Assembly (NCBI GenBank): GCA_964602445.1
Contig: CAZRQV010000020.1
Span: forward strand, 1-35,826
Reading direction: 5' to 3'
Length of the DNA stretch: 35,826 nt
Origin: HGM12587 sp964602445
GTDB lineage: Bacteria; Bacillota; Clostridia; Lachnospirales; Lachnospiraceae
The notes under the pieces were generated by a model, which saw only the letters and a list, made by a program, of their open reading frames with translations, searched no databases and was not told the DNA's origin. Below are positions 16,039 through 23,002 of the stretch, piece by piece; position 1 is the first letter of the stretch, and each line of letters begins with the position of its first letter. Made by a program: the position numbers and the translations under genes.

Positions 16039-17700
16039 TTATTTAGCCTGTTCAAGAGCAAGAGTTACTGTTGTGATATCACAAACTTCTGCTGGTCCGT
16101 AGTACTGAATTGCACCTGGATATACGAAGCATGTGTCAGCAGCCCATTCTTCACGATGAGCTTCGAAGAATTTGAATGGAGCACCATCAAGTTCTACAAG
16201 AGCTTTTCTGATAACCGGTTTGTCTTCTCCATGTCTTCTTTCTACGTTCATCATCTTAGTGATTGGCATACCGCCTGCAACCCATTCGCTTGCTGGCTGA
16301 GAAAGGTTGGAAACTTTTGATAAGTATCCGTTGTAGCCATACTGGATCAGCATGAATGCGTTGTATCCTAAAGAGTAGCAGTAGTCTGCATCGAAGTTAG
16401 ATGGGAATGCACATCTTCCTTCATATCCTAAGAAGTGATGAAGAGCACTGAATTTACCGTTGTATGTGCCAGCTGCTTTTCTAGCTGCTAATTTGTCAGC
16501 TACGAGAGCAGAGAATAATTTTTCAGATTCGATCAGGGAAACCTGTACGTTTCCGTGTGGATCTCTTTCTAAGAATAACTGCTGCTGGATTGCCTGTGGA
16601 AGGATTGCAAATACTTCCATAGATTCTTTTGTTAAGCCGTTTTCGATGAATGCATATTTGTCAGCCCATGTTGGAAGTGCATTGAATTCATCAGCTTTGC
16701 TTCCTGCAAGGAGTTCATTGATTTCCTGAATTAATACAGAGAATTCCGGAACGAATTCAACAACACCTTCTGGAATGATAGCAACACCAAAGTTCATACC
16801 TTTAGATGCTCTTGTTGCTACAGAATCAGCGATGTAATCAGCGATTTCTGAAAGAGACATTTTCTTAGCAGCAACTTCTTCAGAAACTAAGCAGATGTTT
16901 GGCTGAGTTTTCAGAGCACATTCTAATGCTACGTGAGAAGCAGAACGTCCCATAACTTTGATGAAGTGCCAGTATTTTTTAGCAGAGTTTGCATCTCTTT
17001 CGATGTTTCCGATGATTTCGCTGTATGTTTTTGTAGCTGTATCGAAACCGAAAGAGCATTCGATGTCTTCGTTCTTTAAGTCACCGTCGATTGTTTTTGG
17101 GCATCCGATTACCTGAACACCTGTGTTGTGTGCTGCGAAGTATTCAGCGAGAACAGCAGCGTTTGTGTTAGAATCATCACCACCGATGATAACGATTGCT
17201 GTGATGCCGTGTTTTTTACAAACTTCAGCAACGATAGCGAACTGTTCTTCTGTTTCTAATTTTGTTCTGCCGGAACCGATGATATCGAAACCGCCAGTGT
17301 TTCTGTATTCGTTGATGTATTCATCATCAAAAATGATGTAGTCATCTTCGATCAGTCCGCTTGGACCGCCTTTGAATCCGTAAAGAACGTTTTCTTTGTC
17401 TGTTGCTTTTAAAGCATCATATAAACCGCAGATAACGTTGTGTCCGCCTGGAGCCTGTCCACCGGAAAGGATTACACCTACTACCTGTTTTTTAGCTTCA
17501 GATGTATTCTGGCCTTTCTGGAAAGTGATTTCCTTTTTGCCGTAAGTATTTGGGAAGAGAGCTTTGATCTTATCCTGATCAGCTACGCTCTGAGTTTCTG
17601 CACCTTCGTTAACGCAGATATCAGCGATCCCGTTTCTAAGCATTCCCGGAAGCTTTGGAGAATACTCATATCTAGCTTTCTGTAATGATGAAATGTTCAT
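16039..17700 (-). CDS. pfp: Diphosphate--fructose-6-phosphate 1-phosphotransferase (long form)
   Basis: 553 aa PPi-dependent phosphofructokinase that phosphorylates fructose 6-phosphate with pyrophosphate, reversibly, in glycolysis. The PPi-type active site is visible: GGDDS (173-177), where ATP-dependent enzymes have GGDGS; PKTIDGDL (201-208); and MGRSASH (250-256). The GYEGR motif lies further on. The ~550-residue length fits the long clade of PFPs. AAAGGAG precedes the ATG. Codon choice appears strongly biased (many GAA, AAA, GTT, GCT), suggesting high expression. It has its own promoter and terminators. Together with ppdK it fits an energy-saving PPi-linked glycolysis. Confidence 0.96.
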   Translation of the reverse strand: MNISSLQKARYEYSPKLPGMLRNGIADICVNEGAETQSVADQDKIKALFPNTYGKKEITFQKGQNTSEAKKQVVGVILSGGQAPGGHNVICGLYDALKATDKENVLYGFKGGPSGLIEDDYIIFDDEYINEYRNTGGFDIIGSGRTKLETEEQFAIVAEVCKKHGITAIVIIGGDDSNTNAAVLAEYFAAHNTGVQVIGCPKTIDGDLKNEDIECSFGFDTATKTYSEIIGNIERDANSAKKYWHFIKVMGRSASHVALECALKTQPNICLVSEEVAAKKMSLSEIADYIADSVATRASKGMNFGVAIIPEGVVEFVPEFSVLIQEINELLAGSKADEFNALPTWADKYAFIENGLTKESMEVFAILPQAIQQQLFLERDPHGNVQVSLIESEKLFSALVADKLAARKAAGTYNGKFSALHHFLGYEGRCAFPSNFDADYCYSLGYNAFMLIQYGYNGYLSKVSNLSQPASEWVAGGMPITKMMNVERRHGEDKPVIRKALVELDGAPFKFFEAHREEWAADTCFVYPGAIQYYGPAEVCDITTVTLALEQAK

Positions 17701-17737
17701 ATCTAAATCTCCTTTATGATTTGTATATTTCCACTAG

Positions 17738-17766
17738 ATTCTAATATATTTCTTCAAAAAAGTAAA
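17738..17766 (-). promoter_or_regulatory. Probable pfp promoter
   Basis: On the minus strand TTTACT (17766-17761), 17-bp spacer, TAGAAT (17743-17738). It lies about 40 nt before the start codon. Confidence 0.5.
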
Positions 17767-17778
17767 CCGTTATCAAAT

Positions 17779-17810
17779 AAAAAAGTCCTTATAAAAGGAA
17801 AGACTTTTTT
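17779..17810 (-). terminator. Intrinsic terminator of ridA
   Basis: AAAAAAGTC pairs with GACTTTTTT, with an inner CCTT/AAGG pairing. It is nearly symmetrical, and on the minus strand it lies about 50 nt after the ridA stop with a T run. Confidence 0.7.
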
Positions 17811-17861
17811 GTTTTGCCGAAAATTTTTGAGAAATATGCCAGAAAATAGTTGTTTATCTGA

Positions 17862-18230
17862 TTATTTTACTGCAATTGCTTCGATTTCGCAAAGTACCCC
17901 TTTTGGAAGGTCTTTGACAGCGACACAGCTTCTTGCCGGTTTTGAAGTGAAATATTTTGCATAAACTTCGTTGAATGCTGCAAAATCTGCGATTTCTGCA
18001 AGAAAGCAGGTGGTCTTAAATACTTTGTCAAATCCGCTGCCGGCTGCTTCTAAGATTGCACCGACATTTTTACAGCTCTGTTCGGTCTGTGCAGCAATGC
18101 CTTCTGCAATTTCTCCGGTTGCAGGATTTACAGGAATCTGTCCGGAAGTATAGACAATTCCGTTTACTTCATAACCCTGAGAATATGGTCCGATTGCGCC
18201 CGGCGCATTTGGTGTTGCAATGATGTTCAT
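17862..18230 (-). CDS. ridA: RidA family enamine/imine deaminase
   Basis: 122 aa member of the RidA/YjgF/UK114 family, which hydrolyses reactive 2-aminoacrylate and related enamines released by PLP enzymes. The N-terminus gives ATPNAPGAIGPYSQGYEVNG, with VYTSGQIPVNPATGEI next. The conserved Arg (SKPARSCVAVKDLP) and Glu (GVLCEIEAIAV) of the active site are present. The ATG at 18230 has GGAGG 9 nt upstream; the open frame further upstream lacks a ribosome site and is not used. A separate promoter and terminator make it a single-gene unit. Serine dehydratase activity (sdaAB/AA nearby) also goes through 2-aminoacrylate, though the two are not linked in an operon. Confidence 0.96.
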   Translation of the reverse strand: MNIIATPNAPGAIGPYSQGYEVNGIVYTSGQIPVNPATGEIAEGIAAQTEQSCKNVGAILEAAGSGFDKVFKTTCFLAEIADFAAFNEVYAKYFTSKPARSCVAVKDLPKGVLCEIEAIAVK

Positions 18231-18270
18231 TTCATAAATCCTCCGTTTCATTAATGTAACATTTACTATG

Positions 18271-18299
18271 GTTATAGCATTGATATTTAAAAAATGCAA
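18271..18299 (-). promoter_or_regulatory. ridA promoter
   Basis: On the minus strand TTGCAT (18299-18294), 17-bp spacer, TATAAC (18276-18271), about 40 nt before the start codon. Confidence 0.65.
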
Positions 18300-18389
18300 A
18301 CTTTCTATTGCATTTTTATGCAAATAATGTTAAAAATGTATGTGTTCATAATAAGTTTTGGAATTTCTGTTCCAAACATCATAAAAGAC

Positions 18390-18552
18390 TTGATAGAGGC
18401 GCGAAGGACAAGAGTAGTCTGCGGCAAAAAGGTTCGGGAAAAACCGTTGCAGATCAAAGGGGAATTCGCCGAAGGGAGAAACAGCCCAAAGTTTCTTTCT
18501 GGGTCGATGTAGAAGATGCATCGGACTGTCACATTTTGTGGAGAGCTATCGG
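18390..18552 (+). ncRNA. Lysine riboswitch (L box) aptamer
   Basis: The conserved core is present in order: GATAGAGGCGCG at the 5' side of P1, AGAGTAGT, AAAGGGGAATTCGCCGAAGG, and TGTGGAGAGCTATC closing P1 (GATAG with CTATC). Intervening stems are visible, for example AAAGGTTCGGGAAAAACC and GCCCAAAG...CTGGG. An intrinsic terminator 24 nt downstream forms the expression platform, so lysine binding should reduce expression of the transporter at 18792. I could not fix a single convincing promoter in 18300-18389. Confidence 0.93.
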
Positions 18553-18574
18553 CATTATATAAGGAATCATCATG

Positions 18575-18606
18575 CCATGGATATCTCTGCGTATCCATGG
18601 TTTTTT
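18575..18606 (+). terminator. Riboswitch-controlled intrinsic terminator
   Basis: CCATGGATA pairs with TATCCATGG (9 bp, 8-nt loop) followed by six T. The preceding GGCAT (18551-18555) can pair with ATGCC (18572-18576), which overlaps the base of this stem and may be part of the switch. The 185 nt between it and the start codon contain a small hairpin (CGGAAAGCA / TGCTTTTCCG) but nothing else recognised. Confidence 0.9.
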
Positions 18607-18791
18607 GCTTCAATAAGAAAGACCTTGTCGAGTGATTGCGGAAAGCAGATTGCTTTTCCGTAAAGCCAAAAGTACTCCGTACAAAAAAATGTAAATGGTG
18701 CTGAATGAAAATATGAGAGTGCAAAAGGTACAAGCAGGTTCTTAGGTTATCGGGTCTTTGATCAAAAGAAAAGAAGAATGGAGAGAGAAAA

Positions 18792-20411
18792 ATGAAATCA
18801 AACATGAAAAAAGTGTGTCAGACACTTTCTGTCATTGCGTTGCTGTTCCTGTGCTGTCCGATGTTTGCTTTTGCGGCAGAAGAAACAGCAGAGTATGTAC
18901 CCGCGGTGTATGCTACTTTCTGGGGATTGGTACCGCCTTTGATAGCGATCGTACTGGCATTGATCACAAAAGAAGTTTACAGTTCGCTGTTTATCGGAAT
19001 TCTTGCAGGCGGTCTGTTTTATTCCGGATTCAGTTTTGAAGGTACTGTAAATCACATCTTTCAGGAAGGATTCATCGGAGTTCTTTCTGATAAATATAAT
19101 GTAGGAATTTTAGTATTTTTAGTAATCCTTGGCTCTTTGGTCAGTATGATGAATAAAGCTGGCGGTTCAGCTGCATTTGGCCGCTGGGCAGCTTCCCATA
19201 TCAAAAGCCGTGTAGGAGCACAGCTGGCAACAGTTCTGTTAGGTTGTCTGATCTTCGTAGATGATTATTTTAATTGTCTGACCGTAGGAAGTGTCATGCG
19301 TCCTGTGACAGATAAACATAAAGTTTCCCGTGCTAAACTGGCATATCTAATTGATGCCACAGCAGCACCGATATGTATCATTGCGCCGATCTCTTCCTGG
19401 GCAGCAGCAGTAACCGGATTCGTGGAAGGTGCAGATGGTTTTTCTTTGTTCATCCGTGCAATTCCGTATAATTTCTATGCATTGCTGACTATTTTTATGA
19501 TGGTAGCCTTAACTGCGATGAAATTCGAATACGGCCCAATGAAACAGCATGAATTAAATGCATTGAAAGGGGATCTGCATTCCGCACCGAAAAATGCAGT
19601 CGATGAATTTGCAGAGGAAACCAATGCAAATCCGGATGGAAAAGTACTGGATCTGGTCATTCCGGTGGCATCTTTGATCGTTTGCTGTGTGATCGGTATG
19701 CTCTACACTGGTGGTTTCTTCCAAGGTGTGGGAATCGTAGAAGCATTTTCTGCATCAGATGCATCCGTAGGTCTCGCTTATGGAAGCTTTTTCGGTCTGA
19801 TCATTACCATCTGCTTATATATGGCAAGAAGAGTTCTTTCCTTTAAAGAATGTATGAACAGCCTTCCGGAAGGATTTAAGGCAATGGTTCCTGCAATTCT
19901 GATCCTGACGATGGCATGGTCACTCAAATCGATGACAGACAGTCTGGGAGCAGCAGAATTTGTTGCAGATTTTATTAATACGTACGCAAAAGGAATGGTA
20001 AATTTCCTGCCGGCGATCATCTTCCTGGTAGGATGCGTGCTTGCATTTGCAAGCGGTACTTCCTGGGGTACTTTTGGAATTCTGATTCCGATCGTAGTGG
20101 ATGCGTTTGCGGCTGATCAGACCATGATGATCATTGCGATTTCTGCTTGTATGGCAGGTGCTGTATGCGGAGATCATTGTTCACCGATTTCAGATACAAC
20201 GATCATGGCAAGTGCCGGTGCCCAGAGCAATCATATCAATCATGTAAATACCCAGCTTCCGTATGTAATTACGGTAGCGGCTGTATCTTTTGTGACTTAT
20301 GTGATTGCAGGATTTGTAAAAACAGCATGGATTGCACTTCCGGCAGGAATTGTGCTGATGTTTGTGGTACTGCTCGTTTTGAAAAAGACGATTGGAACGA
20401 CCATCGAATAA
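18792..20411 (+). CDS. NhaC-family Na+/H+ antiporter-like protein, candidate lysine transporter (LysW type)
   Basis: 539 aa integral membrane protein of the NhaC superfamily with about 12 hydrophobic helices. Typical pieces are IAIVLALITKEVYSSLFIGILAGGL, FVDDYFNCLTVGSVMRPVTDKHKVSRAKLAYLIDATAAP, FASGTSWGTFGILIPI and GDHCSPISDTTIMAS. An extra N-terminal hydrophobic segment ending AFAAEE looks like a cleavable signal peptide, which is unusual for a polytopic transporter but seen in this subgroup. GGAGAGAGAAAA precedes the ATG. Because a lysine riboswitch controls it, lysine is the most likely substrate, as proposed for LysW proteins; that is inference. Its terminator lies inside the convergent ylmC-like gene. 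Confidence 0.9.
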   Translation: MKSNMKKVCQTLSVIALLFLCCPMFAFAAEETAEYVPAVYATFWGLVPPLIAIVLALITKEVYSSLFIGILAGGLFYSGFSFEGTVNHIFQEGFIGVLSDKYNVGILVFLVILGSLVSMMNKAGGSAAFGRWAASHIKSRVGAQLATVLLGCLIFVDDYFNCLTVGSVMRPVTDKHKVSRAKLAYLIDATAAPICIIAPISSWAAAVTGFVEGADGFSLFIRAIPYNFYALLTIFMMVALTAMKFEYGPMKQHELNALKGDLHSAPKNAVDEFAEETNANPDGKVLDLVIPVASLIVCCVIGMLYTGGFFQGVGIVEAFSASDASVGLAYGSFFGLIITICLYMARRVLSFKECMNSLPEGFKAMVPAILILTMAWSLKSMTDSLGAAEFVADFINTYAKGMVNFLPAIIFLVGCVLAFASGTSWGTFGILIPIVVDAFAADQTMMIIAISACMAGAVCGDHCSPISDTTIMASAGAQSNHINHVNTQLPYVITVAAVSFVTYVIAGFVKTAWIALPAGIVLMFVVLLVLKKTIGTTIE

Positions 20412-20413
20412 AT

Positions 20414-20644
20414 TTAATTCGGTAATTCTACAAGGATCACATCGGGTCCGATCTGTTTGATGCAGCACCACGGAATCACCGTTTCATCATTGCAGAACAG
20501 ATTAAAAAAATGAATACCGCAAGATACGATTAAAGCTGTCACATGACAGCTTTTTTTGTCGAATTCAATATCAACAACACAGCCGATTTTTTTGCCGCAG
20601 CAGATGTTGACCACATCTTTTTCTTTTAATTCGCAAAGACGCAT
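20414..20644 (-). CDS. YlmC/YmxH family PRC-barrel protein
   Basis: 76 aa, starting MRLCELKEKDVVNICCGKKIGCVVDIEF and ending IGPDVILVELPN, the pattern of the YlmC/YmxH group of PRC-barrel proteins found in spore formers. GGGGGGATT-like sequence stands just before the ATG on the minus strand. Six Cys residues in 76 is high. The gene faces the transporter at 18792-20411 with only 2 nt between the stop codons. Members have been linked to sporulation, but the molecular role is not clear. Confidence 0.85.
   Translation of the reverse strand: MRLCELKEKDVVNICCGKKIGCVVDIEFDKKSCHVTALIVSCGIHFFNLFCNDETVIPWCCIKQIGPDVILVELPN
20532..20557 (+). terminator. Intrinsic terminator of the lysine transporter, inside ylmC
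   Basis: AAAGCTGTC (20532-20540) pairs with GACAGCTTT (20545-20553) across a 4-nt loop, followed by a T run to 20557. It lies on the plus strand 120 nt after the transporter stop, entirely within the antisense gene, where it encodes KKSCHVTA. Confidence 0.8.
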
Positions 20645-20706
20645 GAGAATCCCCCCTCGTTACAGCATATGCCGGGAAGAAAAATTGTGTGCTTTGTAAT
20701 GATTTG

Positions 20707-20736
20707 TTGACACCTGAGAAACAAATATACTATACT
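20707..20736 (+). promoter_or_regulatory. Probable nrdR promoter
   Basis: TTGACA (20707-20712), 18-bp spacer, TATACT (20731-20736), about 80 nt before the nrdR start. I see no NrdR box in it. Confidence 0.6.
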
Positions 20737-20817
20737 AACCCTGTATAAGCGGCATTATGTAAATAAAATGCGATTTATTTTTTTAATAGATACAAACCGA
20801 TAGTGGGGGATAAAGTT

Positions 20818-21267
20818 ATGAAATGTCCATTTTGTAATCAGGAAGCAACCAGAGTCATCGATTCAAGACCGGCAGATGATAATTGTTCAATCAGACGACG
20901 CAGATTATGTGATGAATGCGGGAAGCGTTTTACCACTTATGAAAAAGTAGAGACGATTCCGTTGATCGTAATTAAGAAAGATAACAATCGGGAAACCTAT
21001 GACAGATCGAAGATTGAAGCAGGTGTACTTCGTGCCTGCCACAAACGTCCGATTTCTGTAAAAGACATCAATAATCTGATCGATAAAGTAGAGCAGGAGC
21101 TTTTTAATCGGGAGGAACGGGAAATCCCGAGTAAGGTCATTGGGGAATTGATCATGAATAAATTAAAAGATCTGGATTCCGTAGCATATGTTCGTTTTGC
21201 ATCTGTATACAGAGAGTTTAAAGATGTAAATACATTTATGGACGAGCTGAAAAAAATATTAGAATAA
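20818..21267 (+). CDS. nrdR: Transcriptional repressor NrdR
   Basis: 149 aa ATP/dATP-sensing repressor of ribonucleotide reductase genes. The zinc ribbon is C3, C6, C31, C34 (MKCPFCNQEATRVIDSRP ... RRLCDECGKRFTTYE). The ATP-cone domain follows (about 46-136: IVIKKDNNRETYDRSKIEAGVLRAC, VRFASVYREF). The ATG at 20818 has GGGGGA 7 nt upstream; an in-frame GTG at 20803 would lie within that site and is rejected. No nrd gene is in the window, so its targets lie elsewhere. A long nested hairpin follows the stop. Confidence 0.97.
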   Translation: MKCPFCNQEATRVIDSRPADDNCSIRRRRLCDECGKRFTTYEKVETIPLIVIKKDNNRETYDRSKIEAGVLRACHKRPISVKDINNLIDKVEQELFNREEREIPSKVIGELIMNKLKDLDSVAYVRFASVYREFKDVNTFMDELKKILE

Positions 21268-21273
21268 AAAATA

Positions 21274-21318
21274 GCAGCTGGTATAGGAAAGTCATCATTA
21301 TGATGAAAGAACAGCTGC
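21274..21318 (+). repeat. Nested inverted repeats between nrdR and the yqeG-like gene
   Basis: Outer arms GCAGCTG (21274-21280) and CAGCTGC (21312-21318) enclose a second hairpin TCATCA-TTA-TGATGA (21292-21306). There is no T run, so it is not a standard terminator. It could be an RNA processing or stability element. Confidence 0.4.
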
Positions 21319-21359
21319 AGGAAAATATCAGATAGAATAAATAATAGAAAGAAGAATTT

Positions 21360-21866
21360 ATGTTTCGTACATTTTATCCAAAGGAATATGTAGATTCCAC
21401 ATACAACATTGATTTTGATCATTTTTATAAAAAGGGGATCCGTGGTGTGATCTTCGATATTGATAATACATTGGTTCCTCACGGAGCACCGGCAGATGAA
21501 AAAGCGAAAGCGTTGTTTGCACATTTGAAAGAACTGGGGATGAATGCCTGTCTTCTTTCCAATAATAAAGAGCCTCGCGTGGCAATGTTCAATCGGGATG
21601 CAAAAGTTTACACTATCAGCAAAGGCGGGAAACCGAATCCAAAAGGTTACAGAAAAGCCATGGAGCTGATGGGGACAGATGAACAGTCTACGCTCTTTGT
21701 GGGAGATCAGCTCTTTACGGATGTTTGGGGAGCCAATCGCACCGGATTATATTCGATTCTGGTAAAACCGATCCATCCAAAAGAAGAGATTCAGATCGTA
21801 CTGAAACGCTATTTGGAAAAAATTGTTTTATTTTTCTATCTTAGGGAGCAGAAGAAAAAGTCATGA
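21360..21866 (+). CDS. YqeG family HAD IIIA-type phosphatase
   Basis: 168 aa HAD-superfamily protein. Motif I is FDIDNTLV with the nucleophile pair D33 and D35. The later LLSNNKEPRVAMFN (motif II region), KPNPKGYRKAM (motif III Lys) and FVGDQLFTDVWGANRTG (motif IV) are all present, so it is probably an active phosphatase. The B. subtilis YqeG gene is next to yqeH and aroE; here the neighbour downstream is shikimate kinase, whose ATG overlaps this stop (ATGA). GAAAGAAG-type site upstream. Physiological substrate unknown. Confidence 0.92.
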   Translation: MFRTFYPKEYVDSTYNIDFDHFYKKGIRGVIFDIDNTLVPHGAPADEKAKALFAHLKELGMNACLLSNNKEPRVAMFNRDAKVYTISKGGKPNPKGYRKAMELMGTDEQSTLFVGDQLFTDVWGANRTGLYSILVKPIHPKEEIQIVLKRYLEKIVLFFYLREQKKKS

Positions 21867-22372
21867 ACCGGATTGTATTAATGGGATTTATGGGAGCCGG
21901 AAAGACGACCATTGGAAAGAGACTTGCCAAAGTTTTGGGATGCAGGTTTTTGGATACAGATGAAATGATCGAGCAGGAGCAGGAACGGAAGATTTCAGAT
22001 ATTTTTCAAAAGGACGGAGAACCAGCTTTTCGTGATATGGAAACGGAGCTGTTAAAACGTCTGAAACAGAGCAATGAAATGTTTGTGCTTTCGATTGGCG
22101 GCGGTATGCCGGTTCGGGAAGAAAACAGGGAGCTTTTAAGAGAGATCGGAACTGTGATCTATTTAAAAACTTCCAAAGAAGAAATCATCCGCAGAGTGTC
22201 CGGAGATCAAAATCGTCCGCTGCTGCAGGGTGGTTCGCTGGAAGAAAAAGTAACTTCTCTGATGAATGCCAGAGAGCAGATTTATATAGAAACAGCCCAT
22301 CAGGAATTTTTTACAGATGGGAAAAGTCCGCTGCAGATCGCATCGGAATTAAAAAATTCAATCTGCGGTTAA
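21863..22372 (+). CDS. aroK: Shikimate kinase
   Basis: 169 aa cytoplasmic kinase that phosphorylates shikimate with ATP at step five of the chorismate pathway. Walker A is GFMGAGKTT (8-16). The shikimate-binding Asp is D33 (LDTDEMIE). The FRDMETELL (Arg contact) and SIGGGMP motifs follow, and the lid segment DQNRPLL is present. The start overlaps the stop of the phosphatase gene by 4 nt, implying coupled translation. No other aromatic-pathway gene is in the window. Confidence 0.95.
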   Translation: MNRIVLMGFMGAGKTTIGKRLAKVLGCRFLDTDEMIEQEQERKISDIFQKDGEPAFRDMETELLKRLKQSNEMFVLSIGGGMPVREENRELLREIGTVIYLKTSKEEIIRRVSGDQNRPLLQGGSLEEKVTSLMNAREQIYIETAHQEFFTDGKSPLQIASELKNSICG

Positions 22373-22421
22373 TCATAGTTGGAAAATATAAAATACGAAG
22401 GAAAGTAAAGAGGGCTGCCCT

Positions 22422-22841
22422 ATGGAAAGCAGAGTAAAAAGAACCATTGAGCTTCATGAAAAAGGATATAATTGTGCACAGGCAGTTGCTTGTGCGTATT
22501 GTGATCTGGTAGGCATGGATGAAAAAACGGCATTATGTGCGACAGAGGCATTTGGTGCCGGTATGGGCGGTATGCAGGGAACCTGCGGAGCAGTATCAGG
22601 TGCTGTTTTTCTGGCAGGACTGAAAAATGCAGATGGAGTCGTGGGTGCACCGGGATCCAAAGGAAGAACATATCAGTTATCAAGAAACATCATAGAGCAA
22701 TTTCATCAGAAAAATGGAACAATCGTATGCTGTGAATTAAAAGAGAAAGATCCTGACACGGGAAAAGCGAGAAGAACTTGTGATGGATGTATCATGGATG
22801 CAGCTGAAATTGCAGAAAATGTATTGTTTTCAGACAGATAA
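22422..22841 (+). CDS. C_GCAxxG_C_C family protein
   Basis: 139 aa small Cys-rich protein. The family motifs are GYNCAQAV near residue 15, the Gly-rich FGAGMGGMQGTCGAVSGAV (the GCAxxG-like core), a CC pair in TIVCCELKEK, and CDGCIMDAAEIAENVL at the end. The conserved cysteines suggest redox or metal binding, and relatives are sometimes near redox enzymes, but a defined reaction is not known to me. It follows aroK after 49 nt, with AGAGGG before the ATG. Confidence 0.9.
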   Translation: MESRVKRTIELHEKGYNCAQAVACAYCDLVGMDEKTALCATEAFGAGMGGMQGTCGAVSGAVFLAGLKNADGVVGAPGSKGRTYQLSRNIIEQFHQKNGTIVCCELKEKDPDTGKARRTCDGCIMDAAEIAENVLFSDR

Positions 22842-22906
22842 AAGGAACGATTTTGGTGTTTTTTGAATCTTAGATTGAACGGTATGAAAAAGGCTGTAAA
22901 AAATCC

Positions 22907-22934
22907 TTGCAAATTATTTATTTTACGGTAAAAT
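22907..22934 (+). promoter_or_regulatory. Probable promoter of the ABC-F gene
   Basis: TTGCAA (22907-22912), 16-bp spacer, TAAAAT (22929-22934). Confidence 0.5.
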
Positions 22935-23002
22935 AGAGCAGGTATGATGATAAACTTAGGAGTCGTTTGAACTCACAACATAAAGAAAGGTTAGATAATA
23001 GA

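Noticed and set aside
18231..18323. Upstream extension of ridA
   Set aside because: The extension overlaps the ridA promoter and has no ribosome site; ATG at 18230 gives the typical N-terminus.
18293..18805. Several frames on both strands between ridA and the transporter
   Set aside because: The region is a lysine riboswitch with its terminator and leader; the frames lack ribosome sites and cross these structures.
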